From: Saccharomycopsis fibuligera x Saccharomycopsis cf. fibuligera
Lineage: Eukaryota > Ascomycota > Saccharomycetes > Ascoideales > Saccharomycopsidaceae
Direction of reading: 5' to 3'
Assembly: GCA_001936135.1 (NCBI GenBank)
Contig: CP012810.1
Location: 2,356,001-2,420,000, forward strand
DNA: 64,000 nucleotides
Of the stretch, positions 1 through 12,351 are shown piece by piece (the first letter of the stretch is position 1; the number at the start of each line of letters is the position of its first letter). Below the pieces are notes generated by a model. The model was not told where the DNA came from, ran no database searches, and saw only the letters and a program-made list of their open reading frames with translations. Position numbers and translations under genes: made by a program.

Positions 1-99
1 GCAGCAGGCGGGCTTGAGATCAATTTGCTTGAAAAAGGAGCTTTTGTTAATGGAAAAATATACACAATTGAAGGACATTTCACTATGACTGTCGGATGA
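1..99 (+). CDS. Possible 3' end of an unidentified protein gene (partial)
   Basis: Frame 1 is open from the first base of the window to a TGA at 97-99 and encodes about 32 residues ending in HFTMTVG. Base composition here is less AT-rich than the following intergenic DNA, and the residues are varied, which suggests the C-terminus of a gene that starts left of the window. I recognise no family. An open frame of this length is quite likely by chance, so this is a weak call. Confidence 0.3.
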   Translation, partial: AAGGLEINLLEKGAFVNGKIYTIEGHFTMTVG

Positions 100-145
100 T
101 AAGATCGAAGCAAAGCAACGACCCAGTTAACGAGTGCACAAGATT

Positions 146-178
<33 letters not shown>

Positions 179-1627
179 ACAAAAGGTGCCTGCATGGCCC
201 GGGATTATTTACCGTTATACAATATCACGCAGCATATGTATCATATATGGTATGATATAGACCAGGATTATCAAGACAGGTCTATTGTGTTGCGCGTCAA
301 CCATCTCAATATTGATCAATATTAACTAACTGTGAACCCTTGTTAGGGCCTTTTTTTTAAAGCCGCACGCACAGCTAAGGTGCTTGGCTGAGCACAAGTG
401 CCTTCACTACTCAATTTTGCTGCCTCAAGAAAGCAATTGCTGGAGTATCATAATTTAATGAGCCAAGTGCAACGTATGCTCTCCCTGAGAAAATAAGGGT
501 CAGAATCTCGTAAACATTGCTGCACAAACAGCACGCTCACACACACTGAACAATAAACTGCCGCTACATTACATGACTGCGGACATCTCAAGAAATGCAC
601 TACAGGCTACCTCCTATAAACTATTGATCCAGGATAAGCACATCTTTGCTTTCACTGTATATTAGTTCCGCACATTACATCAACGTCCGCTGTAATTCCG
701 CAATGTTGAACAATGTCGGAATTTTGTGAGCGATTAAACTTGATAATGCACTATCGGTACTGAGTTACTAACTAATCAATTTGCTAACTGGTTAATGTCT
801 TTAATAGCTGCGAGGATGGCACTGCTATTTGCGGGTTTACAAAAAAACCCGCTTAATTTTCGAGAGCTCTGTGGAATTGAATCAATAAACTGTACATGTA
901 CACACAAAAAAAGCGACTTGTTGAGCAAAATAAAATTGACACCACTCAAGTGTCAAACTCTTCTTTTGTCAGAGTTTCTAGCTTTCCCCCCACTGTTTGT
1001 GTGGATAAAAGAAAATATTACTTAAAATTCTGCTGCGTTGCTGTCTTGGTGAAAAAAAAGTGGGGTATGAAGGACCCTCCCTCATCACTGCCAACGTGGC
1101 TGTCGCAAGATCAAGATCAATTGTAGATACACAAAAGCAAAAATAACCTATTGCTATCAGCGGTGACAGCAATCTTATTTCTTGTAAACTTCTGTTCTCC
1201 GGGGAATATGGCAGTTAGCCAGCACAACTCAGCTCGAGTAATGTAAGCGCCCCCCAATGTTCTATATTTTAAAGACCCTATAGGAACCTACTTTAGCTTT
1301 CAGTCATTCACCTCCCCCACCCGCAAAGTTACTTATTCACTGGCGCTACCGAATTTGCAATCATGGTTATAGTTCGACACTGATCGTACGTCGGTTCAGT
1401 GGTATACTCTGGCGATAGTAGCAATTGTACTGCTCTTCCCAGCATCTGAGCCCATAACATGCATAGTGGGCTAGTGCATGTTGACAGAAACTTCAATTCC
1501 GCTGATTTTTTAACTGTCAGTCATTGCTTGCAATAAAGTAATAGCAGTCTAAATCAAAAAAAGACGCTAAAATTGGTATAATAAACTAAAGTTTCTTCAA
1601 GCCCAACTTGAATTACTCCAATTTGGG

Positions 1628-1667
<40 letters not shown>

Positions 1668-2900
1668 CATTGAGGGTCGGATAGTTTAACATTCAACCTA
1701 ATTTAATATTTCAGAATTGAAGTGGCTCATTATAAGTAAGTAGCACAACAAACTTTGAAACTATCCTGTGGGGTGGGGCGCATCAAATACTGCCCGCGAT
1801 CCTTCCCCCCTCCCTAAATTACCCAAATACCCTAGCTTTCAACAATACAGTATAACATGTTTTCCCTGGTAATCTATCTATCTTTCTAATAACCACTAGC
1901 GATTCCGTAAATCTAGAGAATCTACATTTTTCAGACAGTTTAAAATCAAAAATTGTCACTGAAAAGTACACCTTAGAAATAATAGAGATTACCAAGGGCT
2001 TCTGTCGTATATGAGCACTTAATTATACAGACTATATTTCTTCTGCTTTATACGAGCGGAGTAATGTCAACGATATAACTGCATGTCAAGTAGGCGCTGT
2101 CAGCCAGTAAGCGTATAGTATACTACTGTGGCGGAGCAACTGTTGGTTAAATCATTTGATCGTCATTAGCACTTTAGAAAGGCATTTTCAATTGGCATCT
2201 GTAGCATTTTCAGCATGCCACGTTTTTGTAGAGTGACCAACGTCATTACCTAAAGTACACATTCTACATCAATTCCAAATTATATTCAAGTATTCAGTCG
2301 ATCTATTGGGCAGGTATATATGCTAATTCCGAAAGAGAAAGTAATAGTAAGAAAAACATATGGAAATCAAGGAAATCAAATAGAAGAAAAAACAACCAAC
2401 GATTGATTCAGAGTGAAAATGCAAATTCAATCAAAATAGATAAAAAACCTCATAATGAAGAATATATATGAAAGGATAAAAAAAACAAAAGGGATTGTAT
2501 AATATATATATAAAAATTAGTAATTGTTAATGTTCATTAAAACGGCAAATTCAAATAGTAATGTAAGACGAAAATCAATTCATAAGAGAAATAAATAAAT
2601 AAAACCCATCATAACTGCAAGAAAACAAGAGAAAAAAAAAAAAAGTAAAAAAAAAGATATTTGACGTGAATCAGCATACCCGTACCAATGACAAAAAGGA
2701 AAAGGAAAATAATAATAAAAATTCACAAAAAGACAGAGTTAATACACAATAAAAATTGACTAATTCAAATGGGAAAGTGGAGAAAAAAAACGGTAATTTT
2801 TGGTTGCGTTTTCCGATATTTTTTGTTAATTTATGCAAGTAAAGTAGTGAAAGATTAATAAAAAAAAATTAAAGGATGATTGAGAAGCTTTCCACAAGAC
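100..2900. other. Intergenic region, no gene recognised
   Basis: AT-rich DNA downstream of ORM1 (which reads leftward). It contains a run of 31 T at 147-177 and a run of 29 A at 1630-1658. The only ORFs are under 80 codons and look like noise. The last 500 bases, next to the ORM1 stop codon, are strongly A-rich, as expected for the 3' region of a gene read on the minus strand. No tRNA, LTR or transposon coding region was seen. Confidence 0.6.
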
Positions 2901-3482
2901 TTAAATAGTAGCCTTAGTCAAGAATGGAATTGAAATTCTTAATCTGTGAGTAAAGGCCATCTTTGGTACACACCCAATCAAACACAAGGCACCATTCAAA
3001 ATGAAATAATTCAAATCATATTTTGAGTAATGTGTAGAAGCCAAAAATAAAAATATTGGCACCAAAAACAAGAATTTTTTTGTTGGAGTGTATTGATCAC
3101 CATTATCTATTTGTTCCCACATTGTCAAGTTGTCGTAAGCGCCGGCGTTACATTCAAACGGAGTACCTTTAACTTGATGGAACATAATGTAGGTAGCGAT
3201 AATGTAGGCGGCATTAGTTAAAGTCCAAGACAATTCAGCGTTAGAGCCTGGGAATGAGTTGAAAAAAGCCTTTAAAACGGCAATGACAATAATATGAATC
3301 AACCAAGCGCCCTTAGAATGGACCCAAGTAGCGTTTAAGTTTGGAAGAGAATTTTGATCATTGATCTCCTCATCACTTTCTGGTTCAACATGAGAAATGA
3401 TGGAAGAAGATCTTCTTCTCGATTTTGGAGAAGAAGTAATTGGAGACAAGGTATTGTGAGATTTGCTAGTGACAGTGGACAT
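2901..3482 (-). CDS. ORM1: ORM-family regulator of serine palmitoyltransferase (Orm1/Orm2 orthologue)
   Basis: This 193-residue protein is an ER membrane protein of the ORM/ORMDL family, which binds and inhibits serine palmitoyltransferase, the first enzyme of sphingolipid synthesis. Family hallmarks are visible: NLNATWVHSKGAWLIHI, SWTLTNAAYIIATYIMFHQVKGTPF, GAYDNLTMWEQID, YTPTKKFLFLVPIFLFLASTHY and a terminal THRLRISIP. Four hydrophobic segments follow a cytosolic N-terminus. The N-terminal RRRSSSIISHVEPE (Ser25-27) matches the site where TORC2-Ypk1 phosphorylates yeast Orm proteins to relieve inhibition, so that control is probably conserved. The ATG at 3482 is the first in frame. Only one ORM gene is visible here, so the choice between ORM1 and ORM2 is arbitrary. 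Its upstream region is shared with the 3' side of RIM101. Confidence 0.95.
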   Translation of the reverse strand: MSTVTSKSHNTLSPITSSPKSRRRSSSIISHVEPESDEEINDQNSLPNLNATWVHSKGAWLIHIIVIAVLKAFFNSFPGSNAELSWTLTNAAYIIATYIMFHQVKGTPFECNAGAYDNLTMWEQIDNGDQYTPTKKFLFLVPIFLFLASTHYSKYDLNYFILNGALCLIGCVPKMAFTHRLRISIPFLTKATI

Positions 3483-4194
3483 TGTTATTAATATTGATGA
3501 GATTTTGTTATTGTTATTGTTATTGTTATTGTATACGACAGAAACCGTGAAGTTATAAGTAAAGTGTAGTCAATAGTGCGTGGTGCGATACTGGCGCTTG
3601 TAAACGAATAGTCGTGACCAATCGAATGAATAACAATGTATAAAGCTTGTGTTGGGAGACAATCAGAAAAGGAACAAGTTTTTTAAAAAAGTGGCACAAA
3701 AAAAAACCAAATCTAATGGCAAAATGTGCTGATTATTTATTCTTTTATTGAGATGTGTTGAACTGTGTTAAATTGTGACAGTGTAGTAGTGTAGTATGTA
3801 GGGACCAGATGATGGAAACTATGGTACCGTTTTCTGTATACCTGGAGGCAGTAGACGTAGATTGATGCTTGTCTGATTTATTGACACCGTTGAGTAATCC
3901 CTGTTGATGCTTCAAATTATTGCTAGGGATTAATTTCTTTTTAGTACGGAAATTTAAAAATAAGGGAGCAAAAGCACAAAAAGAAGTAAGGGGAAGGCAG
4001 ACAAAAAAAAAAAAGTTCAAAAGTGCGTCAGAGGGACAAATAAGAAGGATTAAAATATAACAGATTAAAGATGAAAGATAAAGATAAGAAAGAGAAACAG
4101 GAAGAAAAGGACAGAGCGGACTACGGGGCAGGGCAGTATATATAAACACAAGCAGCAGCAGCAAAAGAAAGAAAAAAAAAAAAAAAATAAAAAA

Positions 4195-4202
<8 letters not shown>

Positions 4203-4225
<23 letters not shown>
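4203..4225. repeat. (AG)n microsatellite
   Basis: About eleven AG units directly follow two A-rich runs, roughly 0.7 kb upstream of the ORM1 start codon. Read on the ORM1 strand this is a CT/T-rich tract, which could be a nucleosome-excluding promoter element. Confidence 0.85.
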
Positions 4226-5090
4226 AAACAAGATTCTGCAGCCAGTCAGTCAGCCAGTCAGCCAGTACGGGAGCGACAAGAGGAGCAGAAAACACAATAG
4301 AAAAAAAAGCGAAAAAGAAACGACAGTCAATGCAAAGACATGCAAGAGGCAGCGGGCAGCAGGCGACGGGCGGCAAACAACAAAGAAAAAGAAAAAATAC
4401 AAGGTGACCATGTCACGTGTATACACATTTGGCGCACTGTTGCAGCATATAACTCCGCAAGGTCGCATGACTGCCGTGCGGGATACCGAGCGCTTTGCGA
4501 GGAGATCCGCTGTCCTGGTCAGGCAACTTCGGTTAACGGTGGGCACAAGCAGCGCAGTGCACTTGCTTACTAGTGACAATATTTGCGAACCTCCAGAGCT
4601 AACTCCGCATCGCTTATTCCGCACTGCCACTAACCAGTGTTAGCTCCGCAATCAATCACCCAAACACTCAACTCAATTGCAGTCAACGGCAGCCAGCAGC
4701 AGTCATTTCAGCTCAATTCAAATCAGCCATCGCCCCTCCATCGCAGCGCTCAGCATGAACATGCATTCCAAAGCAGCAGCACACCATCACAGCATCGCCA
4801 ACTCGACTCCACGATGCTCTCAAGTGCTTCAAAGGAATGAATGCTATAAGTGCTATGATGTTTACCGTTTGTCATTGGCAGTGTTAATTGCCATTTGCCA
4901 TCTCACCATTGCGGATTTTTTATTTACCTTACGTAGTTTCCGAGCTTCCCCAACCATCTATGTATACACAGTGGAAAACACTGACTGATCACTAATCAAT
5001 GGGATGGATCTAAGGTTTCTACTCCATAGTGTACTATAGTGATATGGTGGTAACATAGTATAGCACCAAAGACAGCAAACAATAATCGCA

Positions 5091-5118
5091 GGCCATGGCG
5101 ATGGCCATCGCCATGGCC
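5091..5118. repeat. 28-bp perfect palindrome with flanking partial repeat
   Basis: The segment equals its own reverse complement over all 28 bases. It is built from the units GGCCAT and GGCGAT/CGCCAT and is followed by a further partial copy of the unit to about 5127. It is GC-rich in AT-rich surroundings and has no spacer, so it could extrude as a cruciform. It lies between ORM1 and RIM101 and is not in a recognised gene. Confidence 0.9.
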
Positions 5119-6337
5119 ATCGCCATCTTCCTTCTGTGGGCAGCAATTTACCGGAAAACCCGAAGCTTTGCGACGCGATTAATCAATTAATTTCGATACG
5201 TATCGTACGTAATTAACAAAAAGTTGTCTCATCAATTGTGACATATTCCCAAAAATGAATTTGAATTTTGACAGGCACTGGCCCTGACTCACTTGACTTT
5301 CCTAATTCTGCATTACATACTACATACCTGCCCTCTTTATAGCGTTAGCCGCGCCCAAACTCGCTTATAAGCAAACGTACTTTGCCCTTACTCATTAATC
5401 ATTGAATTGAACTCATTCGTTCACTAGAACCAACCAACTCAACAATTCCCAAAAAGGATATGTATTTACCTGCTTGTTTACTTATTTAGACGCTACACAG
5501 CTTCGCTAAATTACTTACTTCATCCTGGGTGTGGGGGCAATGCAAGACTTGGCTAGAAACGTAAGAATATATACGATATCAATGATTAATGAACTAACTG
5601 TACACATATACATGCGTCCAGTCTTACGATATCAAATATCCGCTATCGAGTATCCTTATAGTTTGCCCTTTTCTGTTTGCGGTTTACGATTTTAGTCTTG
5701 TAAATTTTGTACCCCAGCTGCGTGGTCTCGTTAAAGAGGGAGAGAGGAAGAGAAAGGACAGCCCAGCTTGGCTAATTTAAGTAAAGAAACCATATAATAA
5801 AATTCCTTTTTTTTTTCTATCTTTTTTGGTCGTACTCGTTCGGGAGTATTCGGTAGTCGGCGACGCACGTCAGACGAGTTTCCAAAATAATCCCACCATA
5901 ATTACAGTAAAAAAGCGTACAAGAATAGAAAGAAACCATCCGTCCATTATCATAATAAATAAAATCAAAAACAAAAGAAAAAAAATAGGTTGAACAAAGT
6001 ATAGCATAGCAAACCAATTCGCATGCACCATAGTTGGCGCAAACCATATACTAAATAATAAATTCCATAATAACATAATAACAAGAAAAAAGGTTAATAA
6101 TATATAAGAAAAACTGAAACGGTCACAAGGAAACAAACATTAATGAAAAAACAAGAACCAAGCCAACCAGAAAGGGACAAAAAAAGGTGAAAATGTTATA
6201 CAAAGTAAGCTTTCACAAAATAAAACAAAGCAAAGAACCAATAGAATAAACCAAAACCAAAACCAAAATCAAAAAAAAAAAAAAAAAATTAAGAGATAAA
6301 GATAAAACAAAGCAATATAGCGCAGTACGGCTACACC

Positions 6338-8785
6338 TTAATGTGCAGAAATAGTCGGATACAATCTCTGTGATTTTGGTTTTGATTCACCAGTAACTTT
6401 AGCTTGTGTTTGTACAGTACCAACACCGTCCTGCAATGACTTGCTAATCCAGCCGCGGATAGCTTCAACAAGCTCCTTATGTCTTTGCAATGTATCCTTG
6501 TCATCTTCATCTTTGGAGCCACTGCCACCAAGTTTTAATTTATTAAACAAATCGGAGACATCATCTTCATCAGTTTTGCTGACAGACATTTTCTTTGCAT
6601 CTTCCTTGCTGCTCTTTTGGTTAACTCCAACATTGCAGCCTCTAACGTTATCAAATGTAAATCTTGCAGAAACTTGTGGATATTGAAGCACATTAGAACC
6701 AGTTGACAATGATGGGTACAACGAACCATTTCCGCCATTACTGAGGCCACTACTAGTACTAGCATTACCATTGGCACTAGCGCTATTCAAACTGTAACCG
6801 CCACCAAAGGACAAGGCACTTGGGTACTGTTGCTGTTGCTGGGCAGCAGCTTGATGCTGTGGTTGTTGATCTGTGTTCTTGTAAGCAATTTGCTGATCAA
6901 TCGATGAGGACAATTGCTTGAAAAATTTGTCCGCTTCAAGTAAATCAGTAGACTTGAGAGTAGTAGTATTGAGACCTCTCATACCACCACCAACATTAGC
7001 GACACTAGTGTTATTGTTGTTGTTACTACCACTACCAGTGCCATTGTACAACGGCGGCAAGGTGTAATCACTATTGCTGTTACCAAATCCAGAGTTACTA
7101 CTTCTCAAATTATTATCCAAATGGTTCAACTTCGAAGCAATATCTAGGTTGTAGTTAGATGATACCTTGGATCTCTTGATGTCATCATAAAATCCATTAA
7201 TCAAATCACCAGTTTGTCTTCTTTTTCTATTTTCACCAGAGTATGGGGAATAAGAGTATGAATCATTATTGCTAAAGCCATTACTGCTAGAATGTCCGTA
7301 ATAGCTATTGTCATTTGGATAAAATTGCTGGCTATTATAATCTTGTTGTTGTTGTTGTAATGGTGCAGCATGAACTTGTGGCTGTGGCTGTTGCTGTTGT
7401 TGTTGCTGCTGCTGCTGTGGTACTGCTTGACCTGGGTACAAATTGTTTCTCATTGATCCCGTAAACAAATAATTGTCAAATGAGTTGAATTCAAGACCAT
7501 TACCATTCATCAACCCCATATTATTCAAAGCAGAGTTACCATAGTAAGCATTGCTAATTCCTGAACCATAAACAGAACTATCATCAGCATGAGTCTTCAT
7601 ATGTTTCTTCAAATCTTGAGGTCTCTTAAATTTTTTCCCGCAACTTTGACAACCAAACGGTTTTAACGGAACATGCACTCTCAAATGAGAAGTAATATGA
7701 TCTCTTTTGACGGTTTGAACTTTGCAATTATCCCAATGACAAGTCAAATTCAAATTTCTGTTGCACTTTCTACCAACATGTTGGTCACACAAATGAGTAT
7801 ATAACAATTCAGCGGTTTCAAATACGTTAGTACAATTTTCCCACTTGCAAGTTAATGGTCCCTTTTGTTCATCATCCTTGTTATTCTTGCGCACTGGTCT
7901 TCTGGTGGCTGCGTTAAATTGAGCAGCACTAGCGGCGGTGACGCCTGGCACACCTTGAGCAGCCAAAGTGTTTTGCTCGTGAATAGACTGAGAAATAGAA
8001 GGTAAGGCATTAACTGGAGGCAAAGTGGTCTTCTGTTGAAGGTCAAAAGGCATGGCTAATTTTCTAGACTGATGATTGTATGCATTGCTGTTGTTATTAT
8101 TGTTGAATAGCAAAGAAGACTTGCTCTCAGTAGCACTAGCGGACAAGTTTGGCTTATGGTTGTCCAAAATCGACATCAATGAAGGAATCTGAGTTGAAGT
8201 GTTGGATGCAGGTAAAGCACTAGCAGTATTAACATCAGGGGTCAATAATGTTGGAACACTACTATTCGTTGGTTTGTTATTGCTGGTACTGTTAGAATGA
8301 GTAGGGGTATTATTGTAAAGCTGGCCAGATGGATATTGCTGCGGCTGTTGTTGTTGTGCCTGCTGGTATGTTTGAATTTGTGGATGTTGCTGTTGATAGT
8401 GTTGATGTTGTTGCTGTTGTTGATGAGCTAACAATTTGGGAGAAGAGCCATGGGAGCCTGCAGAAGACACTGAGGATGAAACTGATTTTGGAGACACCGA
8501 GGAGGAATAAGAAGAGTCAATACTTGACTTGGATGAATAAGCAGCATTAGCAACTGTATTTTGATGGTTGGAGCTGTTTGGCATTGGTGGAGTGGTTAGA
8601 TTGCTGTTGTTGGTGTCGGTGTTGCTTGTGGTTGTGGTGGTGTTGTTGTTACTGTGGTTGATATTGGTAGACTCGTTGTAGTAGTCTGATCTTGGGACAA
8701 TGTTGGCTGGATCATTAGATGACATGAAGTCAGACGTGCGCATAGATGGCAAGGCGTACGAAGCGTATTCTGATTTGATATCCAT
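6338..8785 (-). CDS. RIM101: pH-response C2H2 zinc-finger transcription factor Rim101 (PacC family)
   Basis: The 815-residue protein is the end point of the alkaline-pH Rim/ESCRT pathway; processed Rim101 controls pH-responsive, cell-wall and morphogenesis genes. Three C2H2 fingers at about residues 313-397 have the PacC pattern: CKWENC with a long first finger, [23 protein letters not shown], then [21 protein letters not shown]. The N-terminal third is S/T/N-rich with poly-Q; a second poly-Q lies after the fingers. A basic RKRRQ follows. Two YPX[L/I] motifs, YPSL (690-693) and YPTI (809-812), flank an acidic segment ([13 protein letters not shown]). In PacC such motifs recruit PalA/Rim20 and bracket the signalling cleavage region, so pH-activated C-terminal removal by Rim13 is likely. 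The ATG at 8785 ([14 protein letters not shown]) is the first in frame. Confidence 0.95.
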   Translation of the reverse strand: MDIKSEYASYALPSMRTSDFMSSNDPANIVPRSDYYNESTNINHSNNNTTTTTSNTDTNNSNLTTPPMPNSSNHQNTVANAAYSSKSSIDSSYSSSVSPKSVSSSVSSAGSHGSSPKLLAHQQQQQHQHYQQQHPQIQTYQQAQQQQPQQYPSGQLYNNTPTHSNSTSNNKPTNSSVPTLLTPDVNTASALPASNTSTQIPSLMSILDNHKPNLSASATESKSSLLFNNNNNSNAYNHQSRKLAMPFDLQQKTTLPPVNALPSISQSIHEQNTLAAQGVPGVTAASAAQFNAATRRPVRKNNKDDEQKGPLTCKWENCTNVFETAELLYTHLCDQHVGRKCNRNLNLTCHWDNCKVQTVKRDHITSHLRVHVPLKPFGCQSCGKKFKRPQDLKKHMKTHADDSSVYGSGISNAYYGNSALNNMGLMNGNGLEFNSFDNYLFTGSMRNNLYPGQAVPQQQQQQQQQQPQPQVHAAPLQQQQQDYNSQQFYPNDNSYYGHSSSNGFSNNDSYSYSPYSGENRKRRQTGDLINGFYDDIKRSKVSSNYNLDIASKLNHLDNNLRSSNSGFGNSNSDYTLPPLYNGTGSGSNNNNNTSVANVGGGMRGLNTTTLKSTDLLEADKFFKQLSSSIDQQIAYKNTDQQPQHQAAAQQQQQYPSALSFGGGYSLNSASANGNASTSSGLSNGGNGSLYPSLSTGSNVLQYPQVSARFTFDNVRGCNVGVNQKSSKEDAKKMSVSKTDEDDVSDLFNKLKLGGSGSKDEDDKDTLQRHKELVEAIRGWISKSLQDGVGTVQTQAKVTGESKPKSQRLYPTISAH

Positions 8786-9406
8786 GATGGGCAGAAAGAG
8801 TCTTTTTTTTAAAAAAAAAATATGCTGCCGACTTTTTATATATAATATTTTTTTTTTATCGATTTATTTTTTCTCTTTTGGCAGGAGCGGGCGCGGACGG
8901 GAAAAGCGTGAGCGAGGAAAAAGAAAAAGGAAGTTTGGGGAAGAGACAATAGTGTAGAAACAAAGGGCGCACTAGAGCGTTTAATAGCTATTGTGAAGCA
9001 ATATTTGTTGAGTAGGGTGTGTATATTATAATGTGACGATATAATATAAAATTGTTTTGTGATGTTGTATCTTATGGTATAGCAATACAAAATAGTGAAA
9101 ACTGGTACAGTTGGGGTACTAGACTACACAGCGCGGCGGACGGGGCAGAGGACTAGTTTATATACTCTGGGGGAGGCGGCCAACCCTACAAAACTTGTTA
9201 ATGCTGTGCAGCCCGAGTGCCAAGAACCGCTTTGCCTTCCTTTGCAACTCACCAGCGCAAAAAAGGTTTCACGTCGCACCACCGCCACTTCCTCAAGCTG
9301 GGCATTCAAGCACGGGGGGTGGGATGCCCATATGGGTGTCCATGAGCAGTCCCCAGGGAGAAGGTGAATGTGTAGTACACCCGTTGGTGTACCACCAAAA
9401 CACTGG

Positions 9407-9448
<42 letters not shown>

Positions 9449-10091
9449 GCCCACTCGCTTACATGTTGTGATGCAAAAGGGGTCCATCCAGTGTCGTGGG
9501 TCTCCCCAAGGTCCCATGACGGCTGGCGGCAGTTTTCGGAACCCCGTCCGCCGGTGTAACACTATTTGACAGATGCTTGCGGGCAGCAAACCAAAATCGA
9601 AAAGTGCAAACTGTTTTTAACCGCGATTTTGTCTTGATTCGGCGGGACATCCTGTCGACGCTTGATTGTAATCGGTCTAAATAGCTGCCAGTCGCAGTAG
9701 TGCTGTGTGTGCTGGCCCCCCGCCAGAACCACACCCTCTTTCACCCTCTTCCACCCCCGCATGCTCTCTTGTATGATGCAGTCACATGCATGCATAGTGG
9801 TACCCGGCCACATATCCTGCAGTAGTCCAAAGTCTCTGTATGTTCTGTAGGGTAATATCCATACCATGCACAGGCCGGCACGTTTCGATACCCGGAGTTA
9901 GTTATATATAGCAACGCCGGGTACCCTATAAGTCGTCTCGGAAATTGCCCATCTCAGCACAGAGTGTCATGTCAATATTTGATGATATATATTGATGATG
10001 TTGTACGCTACAGCGCAGAGTGCCATCATAGACAAGCAGAGTCAATCCAAATCACTTTTCTCACTTCGCATATTCAACAAGTTACACAAAA
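8786..10091. promoter_or_regulatory. Divergent promoter region of RIM101 and OST5
   Basis: This 1.3-kb region separates two genes read outward. It contains A/T runs just upstream of RIM101, an (AT)17 microsatellite, and GC-richer DNA at about 9100-9900. A GCCAAGAA sequence at 9219-9226 matches the core recognised by Rim101/PacC (GCCARG; CCAAGAAA in Candida) and would fit autoregulation. A single hexamer is expected by chance in this length, so this is suggestive only. Confidence 0.5.
9411..9445. repeat. (AT)17 microsatellite
   Basis: A pure alternating AT run of 35 nt in the RIM101-OST5 intergenic region. It can form a hairpin and probably varies in length between strains. It makes spurious Tyr-Ile ORFs on both strands, which I do not count as genes. 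Confidence 0.95.
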
Positions 10092-10482
10092 ATGTCCGAT
10101 TATAAATCTGCCATTGACGAATTTGCCGCTGGTAAGCCATACTCTCCAGCAATCCCACTATCTAGCCATCAATTCTTTGCATTCTTGACATTAACTGTCG
10201 CTACGATTTTCATCTTTTTGAACCTTTTACTTCCAAAGAAGTCTTCTGCTAATGGCAAGAGTACTTCATCTGTGCTTACAACTATTCAATATGTGGTTTA
10301 CAGTCTCATTGCCAGTTCTGCATTTGGGTATGTGTGTCAATGCGTTTGCTGTTGTTGTTTTTTTTCTTTTCTTTTCTATGTTTTACTCTAAATAATCGTT
10401 ACGGGTGTATCCCTACTAACCTCATTTGAATTCTAGCGTCGGTGTGATATTCTTGTCCAACTCCGTTGGGGTCTATGCTTAA
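10092..10482 (+). CDS. OST5: Oligosaccharyltransferase subunit Ost5 (one intron)
   Basis: Two exons, 10092-10327 and 10437-10482, encode 93 residues. The 109-nt intron has a GTATGT donor at 10328, a TACTAAC branch point at 10414-10420 and an AG acceptor at 10435-10436. Splicing joins GG to C, giving glycine, and keeps the frame. Ost5 is a small ER membrane subunit of oligosaccharyltransferase, which moves the lipid-linked glycan onto Asn in N-X-S/T sequons. The length (yeast Ost5 is 86 residues), two hydrophobic helices (about 24-47 and 60-88) and the C-terminal LSNSVGVYA, matching yeast SNSFGVYV, support the call. Without splicing the frame reads into an unrelated Cys/Phe-rich tail, so the intron is needed. 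Confidence 0.9.
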
Positions 10483-12313
10483 GGCGATTAACTTAACCCA
10501 ACTTTATTCACCACTTTCCATGTTAAAAATCACTAAAGAAAAAAGAAAAGATAAGGCTTGATTGAAAAGTGATGCGTTTGTATCTACATGATTGTTGTAC
10601 TGCAAATTAGTACACCTTAGCTTTGAACTTCCATCTAAATGTCAGATTTCTGTGACCTTACAATAATGAGCGGGTTCTTTTTTCCAAATATTTGATACTA
10701 CTGAGCAATATCTTCTATCGTTCTATCGATGCATTATAGCACTCTCAGTCTATCGAGCTCATGGGTTGCAATGCATCCTATCCTGTCCTATCTTATTGAT
10801 GTTCATCCTACGTGAGCCGCTTGTGCCACACGTCCTGTTTTTTTTTTTTCTTTACTTTGTTCACGATTAGCTCTTGCTGTTTTACTTCTCTGTTTTTTTT
10901 TTTGTTGTTGTTTTTTTGAAAAAAATATGATTTTATCATCTGTTATGTTATTCTTTTTCTGTCTCACTTCTTAACTCCAACATGCATATAAAATATCAGC
11001 ATATGATACGATACGTAACACAAAGCCGTCTATGACTTGCAACGCCTATACGTAATAAGATAATCAATGTAAACTGATGCTTTACGGACAACAAAGCCAT
11101 GCAATCATTTGCATTTTTCCAAGGTTTTTGGTCCTTGAATCGTCAAACACTAACTTACAAAGCTGGGCTTGACAATCGCGCCGGGCAACCTGAACCTTTA
11201 ATTTAGCTATAGGTATTCTTATTATTATCAATATCATTGACATTTTATATTTTGGCTGCATAAAATAACCATGAGAACAGATCAAACCAAAGACTAAGTT
11301 AAAAATAAACTAAAAAAAAAAAAAAGAAAAAAAAAATATTAAGAGTCTTATAGAGTAACATTTCGAAGTAACTGGGTAATTAGGCAATTGAGCAAATGAG
11401 TAAATAAGTAAACGGTAGCACCCGTAGTGTGTCATGGTATGGAATCGCAGAGAAAGATAGAATGAACAAATCTTGACGGATATGATGAATTAAATATGGT
11501 ATCGAACAAAAAAAAAAAAAAAAAAAAAGCCGCCAAGAAGTGGTGATAACGAAATAGGAAAATAATAGCCCAAGAGAAAGGTATTGAATAGAATAAAATA
11601 ACATGAAAGAACAGAAACAACAAAAAGAAGAGAGTAAATAGAGAACAAAAACAAAAAAAAAAAAAAAAAAAAAAAAAGGAGGGAAAAAAAAAGCATAGTA
11701 GCTAGATATATGCGTACATCATCGCTATTGTTGTTGCTGTTGCACTGGCGCTGCTGTCACGCTGGCTGCATGAAGCATTCGCAAATGCCAACCAGGCAGA
11801 TTTGAAGAAAAGTATCAGTATCACTCGTTAGGGGGACAAGAAAGGGGGACATCCAGGTTATTAGAACACAGAAACTTTGGCACATAAAACGGGACCAAAA
11901 AAAAAACACACTCTTCACTTTAAGCACTTCACTCTGCACAGTAGTTCGCTTGCAAGCTGCCAAAATAGCATAAAGGAGAAAAAAGGCACAAGTAATAAGC
12001 AAATGATACACTCAACTGAGATTGAGGAAGACATCAATAATTGCTAACCGTACACGCGAATAAGCGCCAGTCAAACCATCGAGTAGGAAAACAAAAAGTG
12101 ATAACGTTGATGGCAATGACGATAATAAAAAAAAAGTGATAATAAGACAATGTCAAGAATAGAATAATGTTTCATGAAAAATGAGTGAATGAGTGGCTGA
12201 ATATAAATGCATGCTGTGAAAAATAAACAAAAGAGAGCATTTCAAGGAATGAAGAGGCAGCGAGATAGATTGAATGAATGGATGGCTAACGTAGTTTATG
12301 TCCCTGGTAGTGT

Positions 12314-12351
<38 letters not shown>

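Larger units (their letters stand above)
3483..6337. other. Intergenic region between ORM1 (5' side) and RIM101 (3' side)
   Basis: About 2.9 kb holding the ORM1 promoter and the RIM101 3' flank. Features seen are A-rich runs near 4170-4203, an (AG)11 repeat at 4203-4225, a CAG-rich stretch around 4680-4810, and a 28-bp perfect palindrome at 5091-5118. A-rich sequence at 6250-6300 lies just past the RIM101 stop. ORFs up to 139 codons occur but are rich in F, L and S from homopolymer reading; I do not regard them as genes. Confidence 0.6.

Noticed and set aside
9325-9336. CCCATATGGG palindrome as an Mcm1-type site
   Set aside because: Fits a loose consensus, but a lone short site gives no real evidence.
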